Of a DNA stretch of 64,000 bases, positions 16,576 to 25,131 are shown piece by piece (the stretch's first letter is position 1; the number at the start of each line of letters is the position of its first letter). The notes beneath the pieces were generated by a model. That model ran no database searches. It was not told where the DNA came from and worked only from the letters and a program-made list of their open reading frames with translations. The stretch covers positions 54,841 to 118,840 of the forward strand of contig JAJXXT010000158.1 of NCBI GenBank assembly GCA_021780935.1, in the 5' to 3' direction. Both the position numbers and the translations under genes were made by a program. The DNA is from Pseudomonadota bacterium (lineage in GTDB: Bacteria; Pseudomonadota; Alphaproteobacteria; Acetobacterales; Acetobacteraceae).

Positions 16576-17829
16576 ATGGTCCAACGCATGTCAGCGGGCG
16601 GATTCGGGCGTCGTCGTGTGCTTCAGGGCGTCGCTGCCATTGGCGCATCCCAGGTCGCCGCACCCTTCATCGTCTCGGCACTCGGCGAGGTTCCGATCAA
16701 GATCGGTTTCGTTGACCCGCTGACGGGCAGCCTGTCGATTCAGGCGGTCTCGGAGGTGCAGGGCGCGCGCTACGCCACCGCGGAGATCAACAAGGCGGGC
16801 GGCATCATGGGGCGGCAGGTGGAGCTCCTCGTCGAGGACTCCGCCAACGATGTCGGCACCGGCGTCGAGAAAATCCGCAAGCTGATCGACAAGGACCATG
16901 TCAACGTCACCATGGGTGACGTGAACTCGGGCATCGCCTACGCGATCTCGCAAGTCGCGACGCAAAAAGGCGTGCTGCACATCGTCCCCGGCGGCCACAC
17001 CGACCCGATCACCGGCTCGGCCTGCGCCTGGAACGTGTTCCGCGTCTGCAACACGACGATGATGGACGCCGGCGCCGTCACCGGCCTGCTGATCAAGAAA
17101 TACGGCAAGAAGTGGTTCATGATCTCGCCGGACTATGCCTACGGCCACTCGCTGAAGCAGAGTTTCCAGCACTATCTCACGGCCGCCGGCGGCACGTTCG
17201 AGAACGTCTACATGCCGATCGCCGCGAGCGATTTCTCCGCCACCCTGATCAAGGCCCGCGGCTACAAGCCCGACGTGCTGATCAACAACATGGGCGGCCT
17301 GGCGCAGATCGACCTCGCTAAGCAGTTCGTGCAGTTCGGCATGAACAAGGACATGGGCCTCGGCGCCACACTCTATGAGCTCGAGGTGATCCTTGCTGTT
17401 CCGCCGGCGGCACAGTCCGGCTTCGCCTCGATGGAGTGGTGGTGGGAGCAGCCCGGCGTTCCGTACGTGAAGGAGTTTGTCGACGGCATCATGGCCGCCT
17501 ACAAGAAACCCGCTTCGGCCCGTCACTGGTTCGGTTTCGTCGGCGTGCACAGCGTCAAGCTCGCGGTCGAGAAGGCCAAGAGCCTGAAGGGCCTCGACCT
17601 CGCCCGCGCGATGGAGGGCATGGTGCTGCCCCCGGAGGTCGCGCTGCAGAAAAAGGAAGTCTATTACCGTGCCGGCGACCACGAGCTGATGCCCACGATC
17701 TTCGCGGGCGAAGTGCATCCGCCGGGCAAGAACGGCCCCGCCGATGTGTTCACCACGGACCGGTTGGTGGACGCCAACAAGGTGCTGCCGCTCGCCGACA
17801 CCGGCTGCCACATGAAGTTCCCCGCGTAA
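16576..17829 (+). CDS. ABC transporter substrate-binding protein, branched-chain amino acid/amide type
   Basis: A 417-residue periplasmic binding protein of the Leu/Ile/Val superfamily. The N-terminus GRRRVLQGVAAIGASQVAAP is a twin-arginine-type signal, suggesting folded export. The mature part begins VPIKIGFVDPLTGSLSIQ, followed by GGIMGRQVELLVEDSANDVG, the usual first lobe. AGGGAGGA at 16561-16568 is a strong ribosome binding site. It heads the operon with both permeases and both ATPases. The ligand pocket (for example EWWWEQPGVPYVKEF) is not that of a classical LivJ/LivK, so an amide, urea-like or other organic substrate is possible. Confidence 0.85.
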   Translation: MVQRMSAGGFGRRRVLQGVAAIGASQVAAPFIVSALGEVPIKIGFVDPLTGSLSIQAVSEVQGARYATAEINKAGGIMGRQVELLVEDSANDVGTGVEKIRKLIDKDHVNVTMGDVNSGIAYAISQVATQKGVLHIVPGGHTDPITGSACAWNVFRVCNTTMMDAGAVTGLLIKKYGKKWFMISPDYAYGHSLKQSFQHYLTAAGGTFENVYMPIAASDFSATLIKARGYKPDVLINNMGGLAQIDLAKQFVQFGMNKDMGLGATLYELEVILAVPPAAQSGFASMEWWWEQPGVPYVKEFVDGIMAAYKKPASARHWFGFVGVHSVKLAVEKAKSLKGLDLARAMEGMVLPPEVALQKKEVYYRAGDHELMPTIFAGEVHPPGKNGPADVFTTDRLVDANKVLPLADTGCHMKFPA

Positions 17830-17850
17830 CCGGGAGAAGGATCGCCGCTG

Positions 17851-17886
17851 CCCCTGCCGCCGGTGCGCCCCGACGGCAGGGGTTTT
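17851..17886 (+). terminator. Rho-independent terminator or attenuator after the binding-protein gene
   Basis: Inverted arms CCCCTGCCG (17851-17859) and CGGCAGGGG (17874-17882) form a perfect 9-bp GC stem with a 14-nt loop, followed at once by TTTT. It lies 22 bp after the binding-protein stop and 40 bp before livH. A partial terminator here would give more binding protein than membrane components, a common arrangement in ABC importers. Confidence 0.7.
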
Positions 17887-17926
17887 CATATCCGCCGCCC
17901 GCGCGGCCCGCGACGGAGAGACTCTC

Positions 17927-18793
17927 TTGCTGCAACTTGTGCTGTTCAACCTGTTCAACGGCCTGATCATCGGCACGTTTTACGTGCTGGTCTCGCTCGG
18001 CCTGTCGATGATCCTCAACCTCTCCAACGTCATCAATTTCGCGCACGGCAACTTCCTTGCCCTCGGCGGCTACCTCGCCTATGTGCTGATCCCTTATATC
18101 GGCTTCTGGCCGTCGCTGCTGGTCGCTCCGCTGCTCACCGGCGTCATCGGCTACCTGATCGAAATCACCATGATCAACCGGATCTATGGTCGCGATCCGA
18201 TCTATTCGCTGCTGCTCACCTTCGGGCTCGCGTTCATGCTGCAGGACGCCTGCCGCTATATCTGGGGTGTGAACGGCCTGCCGCTCACGGTGCCGAACAA
18301 TCTCTCCGCGCCACTGAGCCAGACCTATTTCTTCCTCAACGCCTACCGTCTGTTCCTGGTCGGCATCGTGCTGCTGGTGGTGCTCGGCCTGTTCGCCTTC
18401 CTGCGCTACAACCGCATGGGCATGCGCATCCGCGCCGGCATCCTCGACCTCGACACGGTCTCGGCGCTGGGCATCAACGTGCGCCGGCTGCGCTCGCTCA
18501 ACTTCGCCTTCGGCATCTTCCTTGCGGGCCTCGCCGGCGTGCTCGCGGGCGGGCAGATCGGGCTCAACCCCAACATGGGCGACAGCCTGCTGCTGCCGAG
18601 TTTCGTCGCCATCATCGTGGGCGGCATGGGCAGCCTGGTCGGCACGCTGCTCGGCGGGCTGACCATCGGCGTCGCCGCGGCGCTGACGGCCGTCGTGTGG
18701 CCCGCCGCCTCCGATGTCGTGGTCTATGTCATCATGGCGATCGTGCTGCTGGTGCGACCACGCGGCTTTCTCGGCGAGGAGGGCATGCAATGA
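17927..18793 (+). CDS. livH: Branched-chain amino acid-type ABC transporter permease (LivH)
   Basis: A 288-residue polytopic permease. The N-terminus LVLFNLFNGLIIGTFYVLVSLGLSMILNL and VINFAHGNFLALGGYLAY are the standard LivH opening, and the cytoplasmic EAA-like loop is around DLDTVSALGINVRRLRSLNFAFG. The start is TTG at 17927, six bases behind GGAGAG (17915-17920); no ATG or GTG fits better. It overlaps livM by ATGA. It forms the membrane channel together with LivM. A hairpin separates it from the binding-protein gene. Confidence 0.88.
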   Translation: MLQLVLFNLFNGLIIGTFYVLVSLGLSMILNLSNVINFAHGNFLALGGYLAYVLIPYIGFWPSLLVAPLLTGVIGYLIEITMINRIYGRDPIYSLLLTFGLAFMLQDACRYIWGVNGLPLTVPNNLSAPLSQTYFFLNAYRLFLVGIVLLVVLGLFAFLRYNRMGMRIRAGILDLDTVSALGINVRRLRSLNFAFGIFLAGLAGVLAGGQIGLNPNMGDSLLLPSFVAIIVGGMGSLVGTLLGGLTIGVAAALTAVVWPAASDVVVYVIMAIVLLVRPRGFLGEEGMQ

Positions 18794-19764
18794 TCGGCCT
18801 GCTGAAATCCTCGCCGCAGGATCGGCTCCACCTGCCAACTCTGGCTCTGGTCTGGGTGATCCTGCTGCTGTGCCCGTTTTGGATTCCGTATATCGGCGGC
18901 TACACCTCGCTCGGCACGCGCATTCTGGTGTTGGGCCTTGCCGCGATGTCGCTCAACTTCCTGATCGGCTTCACCGGCATCGTGAGCTTCGGCCACGCCG
19001 CCTATTTCGGCCTCGGTGTCTATGGCTGCGGTCTCATCCTGCGCTACGTCACCGGCTCGACGCCGCTGGGGCTGGTGGCCGGCATGCTGCTCGGCGGCCT
19101 CGCGGGCATGGCGATCGGCGCGCTGATCACCCGCCGCCGCGGCATCTACTTCGCCATGGTCACCATCGCCTTTCAGCAGATCTTCTACTTCATCGCCTAT
19201 AAGTGGAACGGGCTGACCGGCGGGTTCGACGGGCTGCGCGGCTTCACCCGCGCCAACCTGCATCTCGGCTTCACCACCATTAACATCATCAAGAACGACT
19301 ACGCCTTCTACTATTTCGTGCTGTTCGTCTTCGCGATCGTCGTGGGCGCGATGGGGCTGGTGCTGCGCTCGCCCTTCGGCCGCACCCTGCTCGCCATCCG
19401 CGAGAACGAGCGTCGTGCCCGCTTCCTCGGCATCAACATCGAGCGGCATATCTGGCTCGCGTTCACCCTCTCCGCCTTCTTCATCGCCATCGCCGGCGGG
19501 CTCTACGCGCTGCTCAACAATTTTGCCGACCCTTCCTCACTCTATACGGATCTCTCGGGCGAACTGGTGATCATGTGCGTGCTCGGCGGCATCCGGGTCT
19601 TCTGGGGCCCGCTGCTCGGCGCTGCGGTCTATGTGGTGATGCAGGACTGGATCTCGTCGCACACCGTGAACTGGATGTTCTTCGTCGGGCTGATCTTCGT
19701 GGTCGTGGTGATGTTCTTCCCGCGCGGCCTGCTCGGCATCCTGCGGCGCCGGAGCGAAGCATGA
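18790..19764 (+). CDS. livM: Branched-chain amino acid-type ABC transporter permease (LivM)
   Basis: A 324-residue permease. After a short cytoplasmic head it shows GTRILVLGLAAMSLNFLIGFTGIVSFGHAAYFGLG, the diagnostic LivM block, and later GRTLLAIRENERRARFLGI, the loop that touches the ATPases. ATG 18790 overlaps the livH stop. Its own stop (TGA 19762-19764) overlaps an ATG that opens the first of three tandem 32-bp repeats, so the usual direct livM-livG coupling is interrupted by the repeat chain described separately. Confidence 0.9.
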   Translation: MIGLLKSSPQDRLHLPTLALVWVILLLCPFWIPYIGGYTSLGTRILVLGLAAMSLNFLIGFTGIVSFGHAAYFGLGVYGCGLILRYVTGSTPLGLVAGMLLGGLAGMAIGALITRRRGIYFAMVTIAFQQIFYFIAYKWNGLTGGFDGLRGFTRANLHLGFTTINIIKNDYAFYYFVLFVFAIVVGAMGLVLRSPFGRTLLAIRENERRARFLGINIERHIWLAFTLSAFFIAIAGGLYALLNNFADPSSLYTDLSGELVIMCVLGGIRVFWGPLLGAAVYVVMQDWISSHTVNWMFFVGLIFVVVVMFFPRGLLGILRRRSEA

Positions 19765-19860
19765 GCGACCTCTTGAAAGCTGGATGCGAAGCATGAGCGA
19801 CCTCTTGAAAGCTGGACGCGAAGCATGAGCGACCTCCTGAAAGCTGGATGCGAAGCATGA
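19761..19860 (+). other. Chain of three overlapping 11-codon micro-ORFs
   Basis: ATG 19761 opens MSDLLKAGCEA and stops at 19794-19796; ATG 19793 opens MSDLLKAGREA and stops at 19826-19828; ATG 19825 opens MSDLLKAGCEA and stops at 19858-19860. Each stop overlaps the next start as ATGA, and the last overlaps the livG start at 19857. No strong GGAGG-type ribosome binding site lies inside a unit. Ribosomes leaving livM could therefore reinitiate four times in succession before reaching livG. Whether the peptides are made or stable is unknown. Confidence 0.6.
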
Positions 19861-19865
19861 GCGAC
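19761..19865 (+). repeat. Three tandem 32-bp repeats at the livM-livG junction
   Basis: Units at 19761-19792, 19793-19824 and 19825-19856 are 32 bp each and differ only at two positions (T or C at the Leu codon; T or C in GGATGC/GGACGC). A partial fourth copy (ATGAGCGAC, 19857-19865) is the real start of livG. Each unit begins with ATGAGCGAC and ends GCGAAGC, so it copies the livM end and livG start. This looks like slippage or unequal duplication of a stop-start junction. Thirty-two is not a multiple of three, yet the ATGA overlap is rebuilt at every boundary. Confidence 0.95.
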
Positions 19866-20615
19866 ACCCCGATGCTGGAAGTGACCAGCGCCACCAAGGC
19901 GTTCGGCAGCCTGATCGCGGTGCGCGACGTCTCGCTCACCGTCCAGCGCGGCGAGCTGCGCGCCATCATCGGGCCCAACGGCGCCGGCAAGACCACGTTC
20001 TTCAACCTGATCTCCGGCTTCTTCCCGCCGACCAAGGGGAAAATCATCTTCGACGGCCAGGACGTGACCAGCGTTCCCGTTCCCGGCCGGGTCAAGATGG
20101 GCATGGCCCGCACCTTCCAGATCACCGAGGTCTTCCCCGAGCTTACGGTGCGCGAGAATATCCGCATCGCCGTCGAGGTCGCCGACGGCTACGCCCTGCG
20201 CCCGCGCCTCCTGGCCCATGAGCGGGCCGCCGTCGCCCGGCAGATCGATGAGCTTCTGGAACGAACCCGCATCACCGCGAAGGCCGACCGTCTGGTGGGC
20301 GAGCTCGCGCATGGCGACCAGCGCATCGTCGAGATCGCCATGGCGCTGGCGCTGAAGCCCCGCCTGCTGCTGCTCGATGAGCCGACCGCGGGTATGGGCG
20401 AGCAGGAGACATACGAGATCGCGGGCCTGATCCGCCGCCTGCATCGCGAGGAGAGCTACAGCATCGTGCTGGTCGAGCACGACATGCGCCTCGTCTTCCA
20501 CCTCGCCGACCGCATCACCGTGCTGGCCGAGGGCGCGCTGCTCGCCGACGGCACGCCGGACGACATCGCCGCCAACGCCCAGGTGCAGGCGGCCTATCTG
20601 GGGCATGCCGCATGA
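19857..20615 (+). CDS. livG: ABC transporter ATP-binding protein (LivG)
   Basis: A 252-residue ATPase. Walker A is GPNGAGKTT near residue 39, the Q-loop region follows, the signature motif is degenerate (LAHGDQRIVEIAMALA, where most family members also lack a perfect LSGGQ), and Walker B is LLLLDEPTAGMG. The downstream H-loop is VLVEHDMRLVFHLAD. These features are typical of LivG in Leu/Ile/Val-type importers. ATG 19857 is fixed by homology (SDTPMLEVTSATKAFG) and by the overlap with the last micro-ORF. It is coupled to livF by ATGA. Confidence 0.9.
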   Translation: MSDTPMLEVTSATKAFGSLIAVRDVSLTVQRGELRAIIGPNGAGKTTFFNLISGFFPPTKGKIIFDGQDVTSVPVPGRVKMGMARTFQITEVFPELTVRENIRIAVEVADGYALRPRLLAHERAAVARQIDELLERTRITAKADRLVGELAHGDQRIVEIAMALALKPRLLLLDEPTAGMGEQETYEIAGLIRRLHREESYSIVLVEHDMRLVFHLADRITVLAEGALLADGTPDDIAANAQVQAAYLGHAA

Positions 20616-21340
20616 GCGCGATCGAGATCGAGGGCCTGCACACCTATTACGACAAGAGCCACATCCTGCACGGCGTCTCGCTCTCGGTCGCCGAGGGCAA
20701 GCTGACGACGTTGCTCGGCCGTAACGGTGCCGGCAAGACCACAACGATGCGCAGCGTGATGAACCTCACCCCGCCGCGCCAGGGCCATGTGCGCGTCTTC
20801 GGCCAGGAAACCACGCGCTGGCCTACCTATCGCATCGCCGCCAGCGGCGTCGGCTATGTGCCGGAGGGGCGGCGCATCTTCCCCAATCTTTCGGTCGAGG
20901 AAAATCTCAAGGTGCCGCTGGAGCGCCCCGGCCCGTGGACCATCCCGCGCGTCTACGAGCTGTTTCCCCGGCTTGAGGAGCGCCGCATGAACCGCGGTCG
21001 CCAGCTTTCCGGCGGCGAGCAGGAAATGCTCTCGATCGCCCGCGCCCTGCTGCTCAACCCGCGCGTGCTGATCCTCGACGAGCCGTCACAGGGCCTGGCG
21101 CCGCTGATCGTGCGCGAGGTGTTCCGCATCGTCTCCAAGATGCGCGACGAGGGCATCTCGGTGCTTCTCGTCGAGCAGAACGTACGCATGTCGCTCGAGG
21201 TCGCGGACATTGCGTATGTGCTCGACGACGGCGCCATCGTCTATCACGGCCCCGCCGCCGAGCTTGCCGCGGACGAGGAGCGCATCCAGGCCCTCGCCGG
21301 CGCCACCGCCGAGAAATGGGAGGACCCGCCGGCGCATTGA
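20612..21340 (+). CDS. livF: ABC transporter ATP-binding protein (LivF)
   Basis: A 242-residue ATPase. Walker A GRNGAGKTTTMRSVM, signature LSGGEQEMLSIARALL and Walker B VLILDEPSQGLAPLIV are all canonical for LivF, as is GVGYVPEGRRIFPNLSVEENL. It pairs with LivG to power uptake through LivHM. The last gene of the operon; the stop at 21338-21340 lies 10 bp from the convergent epimerase gene. No obvious terminator hairpin was seen between the two. Confidence 0.9.
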   Translation: MSAIEIEGLHTYYDKSHILHGVSLSVAEGKLTTLLGRNGAGKTTTMRSVMNLTPPRQGHVRVFGQETTRWPTYRIAASGVGYVPEGRRIFPNLSVEENLKVPLERPGPWTIPRVYELFPRLEERRMNRGRQLSGGEQEMLSIARALLLNPRVLILDEPSQGLAPLIVREVFRIVSKMRDEGISVLLVEQNVRMSLEVADIAYVLDDGAIVYHGPAAELAADEERIQALAGATAEKWEDPPAH

Positions 21341-21350
21341 GGCCGCGGCC

Positions 21351-22355
21351 TCAGCCGGCGCCAACCCCCGCCCCGGCCCCCGGCTCATCAGCCAGCGTGC
21401 CGTCCTTCCAGGCGCGGAACCAGGCGACGAAGCGCGCGATACCTTCCGCCAGCGGCGTCGATGGTGCGAATCCGGTCAGCGCCGCGATGGCGCTGACATC
21501 GGCGCGTGTCTCCACCACGTCGGCGGCCGGCCTCGGTGCCTCCACCAGCACCGCGCGCCGGCCCAGCCCCAGCTCCAGCAGGGCCACGAGGTCGGACACG
21601 GTCTCGCTGTGATTGTTGCCGATGTTCATCACCCGGATCGGCGCCGCGCCCGCCGGCGGCCGGTCGAGGCAGCCGAGGATTCCCGCCACGATATCGTCGA
21701 TATAGGTGAAATCACGCTTCAGCCTGCCGCCGTCATAGACGGTGATCGGCCGCCCCGCGGCAATCGCCTCGGCGAAGCTGAAATACGCCATGTCCGGCCT
21801 TCCCCATGGGCCATAGACGGTGAAGAAGCGCAGCCCCGTCTGGGGAATGGCGTAGAGATGCGCATAGGCATGGCTCATCATCTCGTCCGCGCGCTTGGTC
21901 GCGGCATAGAGCGAGAGCGGCGTGTCCACCCGGTCGGTCTCGGCGAAGGGCGGCGCGTTACCGCCATAGACCGAGGAGGAGGAGGCATAGACCAGGTGGC
22001 GCAGTCCCGGCAGCGCGCGGGCGAGCTCCAGGACCGCGAGATGCCCAACGAGGTTCGAGGCCGCGTAGTCGAACGGTGCCGTCATCGAGTGGCGCACCCC
22101 CGCCTGTGCGGCGAGATGCACGATCGCATCCAGCCCGGGTTCGGCCAGCGCCGCCACGGCCTCGCGATCGGCAAGATCGACGCGCTGGAAGCGGAAGCGC
22201 GGATGCACCAGGCGCTTGAGCCGCGCCGCCTTCAGTGCCGGGTCGTAATAGGCGTTGAGGTTGTCAATGCCGAGCACGTCCTCGCCACGGTCGAGCAGCG
22301 CGCGCGCGGTGTGAAAGCCGATGAAGCCGGCGGCGCCGGTCACGAGAATGGTCAC
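21351..22355 (-). CDS. NAD-dependent epimerase, UDP-glucuronate 4-epimerase-like
   Basis: A 334-residue extended SDR. It starts MTILVTGAAGFIGFHTARALL with the G-x-x-G-x-x-G NAD loop and has HLAAQAGVRHSM, SSSSVYGGN (catalytic Ser) and YAATKRADE (Tyr-x3-Lys). GLRFFTVYGPWGRPDMA and KRDFTYIDDIV are hallmark segments of the UDP-glucuronate 4-epimerase / CapI / LpsL group. It should make UDP-galacturonate for lipopolysaccharide or capsule. The C-terminal tail is a short Gly/Ala repeat (AGAGVGAG). It stands between convergent livF and divergent siroheme synthase. Confidence 0.85.
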   Translation of the reverse strand: MTILVTGAAGFIGFHTARALLDRGEDVLGIDNLNAYYDPALKAARLKRLVHPRFRFQRVDLADREAVAALAEPGLDAIVHLAAQAGVRHSMTAPFDYAASNLVGHLAVLELARALPGLRHLVYASSSSVYGGNAPPFAETDRVDTPLSLYAATKRADEMMSHAYAHLYAIPQTGLRFFTVYGPWGRPDMAYFSFAEAIAAGRPITVYDGGRLKRDFTYIDDIVAGILGCLDRPPAGAAPIRVMNIGNNHSETVSDLVALLELGLGRRAVLVEAPRPAADVVETRADVSAIAALTGFAPSTPLAEGIARFVAWFRAWKDGTLADEPGAGAGVGAG

Positions 22356-22516
22356 ATCCGGGCTCTATCCCGCCACCCGACAACCCGCAAGCCGAAGCTG
22401 CATCAAGCCTGGCCGCCCAACCAGGCCACCAACCGTCACTCTTGCACCAACCTCGGGGGATGCGCACATGCGGCGAGCCCCGGAACCGCCGGCGGGGCGA
22501 GACCCGGAGCCGCAGG

Positions 22517-23827
22517 ATGCGCCACTACCCGATCTTCATGGACCTTGCCGGCCGCCGCGCCCTCGTCATCGGCACCGGCGAGGTGGCGGTGCGCAAGGCC
22601 GCCCCCCTGCGCGCGGCCGGTGCGGAGGTCGCCATCCATGCCCGGTTCACCCCAACCCAGCTCGACGGCTGCAGCATCGCGATCGGCGCCGACGCCGCGG
22701 AGGCCGACCTCCTCGCCCTCGCCGCGGCCGCGGCAGGCCGCAATATTCCCGTCAACATCGTCGACCGGCCGGAGCTTTCGAGCTTCATCGCGCCCGCCAT
22801 CGTCGATCGCGAGCCCATGACCATCGCCATCTCGACCGGCGGCGCCGCGCCGATCCTCGCCCGCCTCGCCCGTGCCCGCATCGAGGCCGCGATCCCGCCC
22901 GGATTTGCCAGACTCGCGAGCATGCTCGGCCGGCTGCAATCCGAGCTGCGCCGCCGCTTTCCCGACAGCGCCACCCGCCGCCGCGCGATCGAGGCCGGGC
23001 TCGCCGGCGCGGCGCCCGGGCTCGCCTTCGCCGGCCGCGAGGCCGAGGCCGAGGCGGCCTTCCGCCACGACCTCACGGCGGCACGGAGCGGCGGCTTCGT
23101 CGCCCTGGTCGGCGGCGGGCCGGGGGCGGCCGACCTGCTGACCCTGCGCGCGCAGCGGCTGCTCGGCGAGGCGGATGTGATCGTCCATGATCGCCTGGTC
23201 TCGCCCGAGGTGCTCGACCTCGCGCGCCGCGACGCAAGGCGGATCTATGCCGGCAAGGCGCGCGCCAACCACTGCATGAAACAGGCGGAGATCAACGCCC
23301 TGCTGGTCGGCCTGGCGCGCGAGGGCCGCCGCGTGGTCCGCCTTAAGGGCGGCGACCCGTTCGTGTTCGGCCGCGGCGGCGAGGAGGCCGAGGCGCTCGC
23401 CGCGGCCGCGATCCCGTTCGAGGTCGTCCCCGGCATCACCGCGGCCCTGGCCTGCGCGGCCCAGGCGCGCATTCCGCTCACCCATCGCGACGCCGCGCGC
23501 ACCATCACCTTCGCGACCGGCCATACGCGCGAGGGAAAGCTCGACCTCGATTTCGCCCCCCTCGTGCGCGACCGCACGACGCTCGCCATCTACATGGGCA
23601 TCACCTCGCTGCCGGCCCTGCGCAGCGGGCTGCTGGCCGCGGGCCTGCCGGCCGCGACCCCCGCCGTGGTCATCGAGCGCGGCGGCTCGGACCGGCAGCG
23701 CGAACTGTTCGGCACGCTCGACGAGCTGGTCGCACGCGTCCCCGCCTGGGCGGGCGACGGCCCGGCGCTGGTGCTGATCGGCCCGGCCGTGGCCCACGGC
23801 ATCGCCGCCATCCCCCGCGCCGCCTGA
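22517..23827 (+). CDS. cysG: Siroheme synthase, trifunctional CysG-type
   Basis: A 436-residue fusion. The N-terminal precorrin-2 dehydrogenase / sirohydrochlorin ferrochelatase domain (1-200) has the NAD loop VIGTGEVAVRKA and NIVDRPELSSFIAPAIVDR (catalytic Asp83). The C-terminal uroporphyrinogen-III C-methyltransferase domain (about 205-436) has VALVGGGPGAADLLTLRA, VRLKGGDPFVFGRGGEE and PGITAALACAAQARIPLTHR. The product is siroheme for sulfite or nitrite reductase. At the loop usually reading STGGxSPxLAR the protein has STGGAAPILAR, so the serine phosphorylated in Salmonella CysG is Ala111. Start ATG 22517 is set by homology. Confidence 0.9.
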   Translation: MRHYPIFMDLAGRRALVIGTGEVAVRKAAPLRAAGAEVAIHARFTPTQLDGCSIAIGADAAEADLLALAAAAAGRNIPVNIVDRPELSSFIAPAIVDREPMTIAISTGGAAPILARLARARIEAAIPPGFARLASMLGRLQSELRRRFPDSATRRRAIEAGLAGAAPGLAFAGREAEAEAAFRHDLTAARSGGFVALVGGGPGAADLLTLRAQRLLGEADVIVHDRLVSPEVLDLARRDARRIYAGKARANHCMKQAEINALLVGLAREGRRVVRLKGGDPFVFGRGGEEAEALAAAAIPFEVVPGITAALACAAQARIPLTHRDAARTITFATGHTREGKLDLDFAPLVRDRTTLAIYMGITSLPALRSGLLAAGLPAATPAVVIERGGSDRQRELFGTLDELVARVPAWAGDGPALVLIGPAVAHGIAAIPRAA

Positions 23828-23907
23828 CCAAACCGTCATGTGCCGAGGCTTGCGCCGGGCCGCCACCAGCCGATAAGCGCAGGCACAGTGTCTTAGGAAC
23901 GATCGCC

Positions 23908-25068
23908 ATGGACGCATCCCTGCCCCCGAACCGCCCGCCGCACGGCCCGTGGAAACCCGCCGGGTGCGACCGGATCGCGCTGGTGCTGCAGGGCGGCGGC
24001 GCGCTCGGCGCCTACCAGGCCGGCGTCTACCAGGCGCTGCACGAGGCGGGGCTGGAGCCCGACTGGGTGACCGGGGTCTCGATCGGCGGCATCAACGCCG
24101 CGATCATCGCCGGCAACCCGCCGGAACGCCGGCTCGAGCGGCTGCGCGAGTTCTGGGAGAGCATCACCGCGCGCCGCATCTGGCTATGGACGCCGGACGG
24201 CGACGACCCGCGGCGGCTGCGCAACGCCATGTCCTCGATGGCGACGGCAACGCTCGGCCAGCCCGGCTTCTTCACCCCCAACGTGCCAAGCCCGTTTCTG
24301 TCGCCGCGCGGCGCCAGGACCGCGACCTCGATCTACGACACCTCGCCGCTGCGCGAGACGCTGCTGCGGCTGGTCGATTTCGACCTCATCAACAGCGGGG
24401 CGGTGCGCTTCGCGGTCGGCGCGGTGAATGTCGGAACTGGCAATTTCATCTATTTCGACAACGCGACGAGCGAGATCATCCCCGAGCACGTCATGGCCTC
24501 GGGCGCGCTGCCGCCGGCGCTGCCGATGATACGCATCGGCACCGATTGCTACTGGGACGGCGGCATTGTCTCCAACACCCCGCTCTCCGCATTGCTCACC
24601 GATATCGGCAGCGACAACGTGATGGTGTTCCAGGTCGATCTGTTCAGCGCCCGCGGCACCATTCCGCGCGACATGGCCGATGTCGCCGCGCGCCAGAAGG
24701 ATATCCAGTATTCCAGCCGCACCCGGCTCGCGACCGACACCTGGACGGAGCTGCACAAGCAGAAGGTCACGATGCGCCGGCTGCTGGCGATGATCCCCGA
24801 GGCGCAGCTCGACGACATCGACCTCAAGCTGCGGCGCGAGCTGTCGAACCTGCCGGAAATCACCATCCTGCACCTGATCTATCAGCGCCAGCCCTATGAG
24901 AGCGACGCCAAGGACTACGAGTTCTCCGCCACCTCGATGCGCGAGCACTGGGATTCCGGCTATCGCGACACCCAGCGCACGCTGCGCCGGCACGACTGGC
25001 TGACCATGCCCAGCGAGGAAGAGGGCATCAAGGTGCACGACGTCCACCACGCCGAGGATCCGGGCTGA
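23908..25068 (+). CDS. Patatin-like phospholipase (DUF3734 type)
   Basis: A 386-residue acyl hydrolase. The oxyanion-hole loop GGGALGAYQAG (about 31-41), the nucleophile elbow GVSIG with Ser near residue 59, and the DGG of the catalytic dyad (YWDGGIVSNTPL, near residue 211) are complete. The C-terminal third (KVTMRRLLAMIPEAQ and the YQRQPYESDAKDYEFSATSMREHWDSGY stretch, read in parts) matches the DUF3734 extension. Such proteins hydrolyse membrane or storage lipids in the cytoplasm and often accompany polyhydroxybutyrate metabolism. No partner gene for that is present here. Confidence 0.85.
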   Translation: MDASLPPNRPPHGPWKPAGCDRIALVLQGGGALGAYQAGVYQALHEAGLEPDWVTGVSIGGINAAIIAGNPPERRLERLREFWESITARRIWLWTPDGDDPRRLRNAMSSMATATLGQPGFFTPNVPSPFLSPRGARTATSIYDTSPLRETLLRLVDFDLINSGAVRFAVGAVNVGTGNFIYFDNATSEIIPEHVMASGALPPALPMIRIGTDCYWDGGIVSNTPLSALLTDIGSDNVMVFQVDLFSARGTIPRDMADVAARQKDIQYSSRTRLATDTWTELHKQKVTMRRLLAMIPEAQLDDIDLKLRRELSNLPEITILHLIYQRQPYESDAKDYEFSATSMREHWDSGYRDTQRTLRRHDWLTMPSEEEGIKVHDVHHAEDPG

Positions 25069-25131
25069 CGGGGGCCTGACGGGGCGATAGACCCGTTCCC
25101 GATGGCTTAGCAGACCAGCAGGCTGACGCCC

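Noticed and set aside
19761..19865. Tandem 32-bp repeats as a CRISPR array
   Set aside because: The units abut with no spacers, and the unit carries the livG start; it is a duplication of a gene junction.
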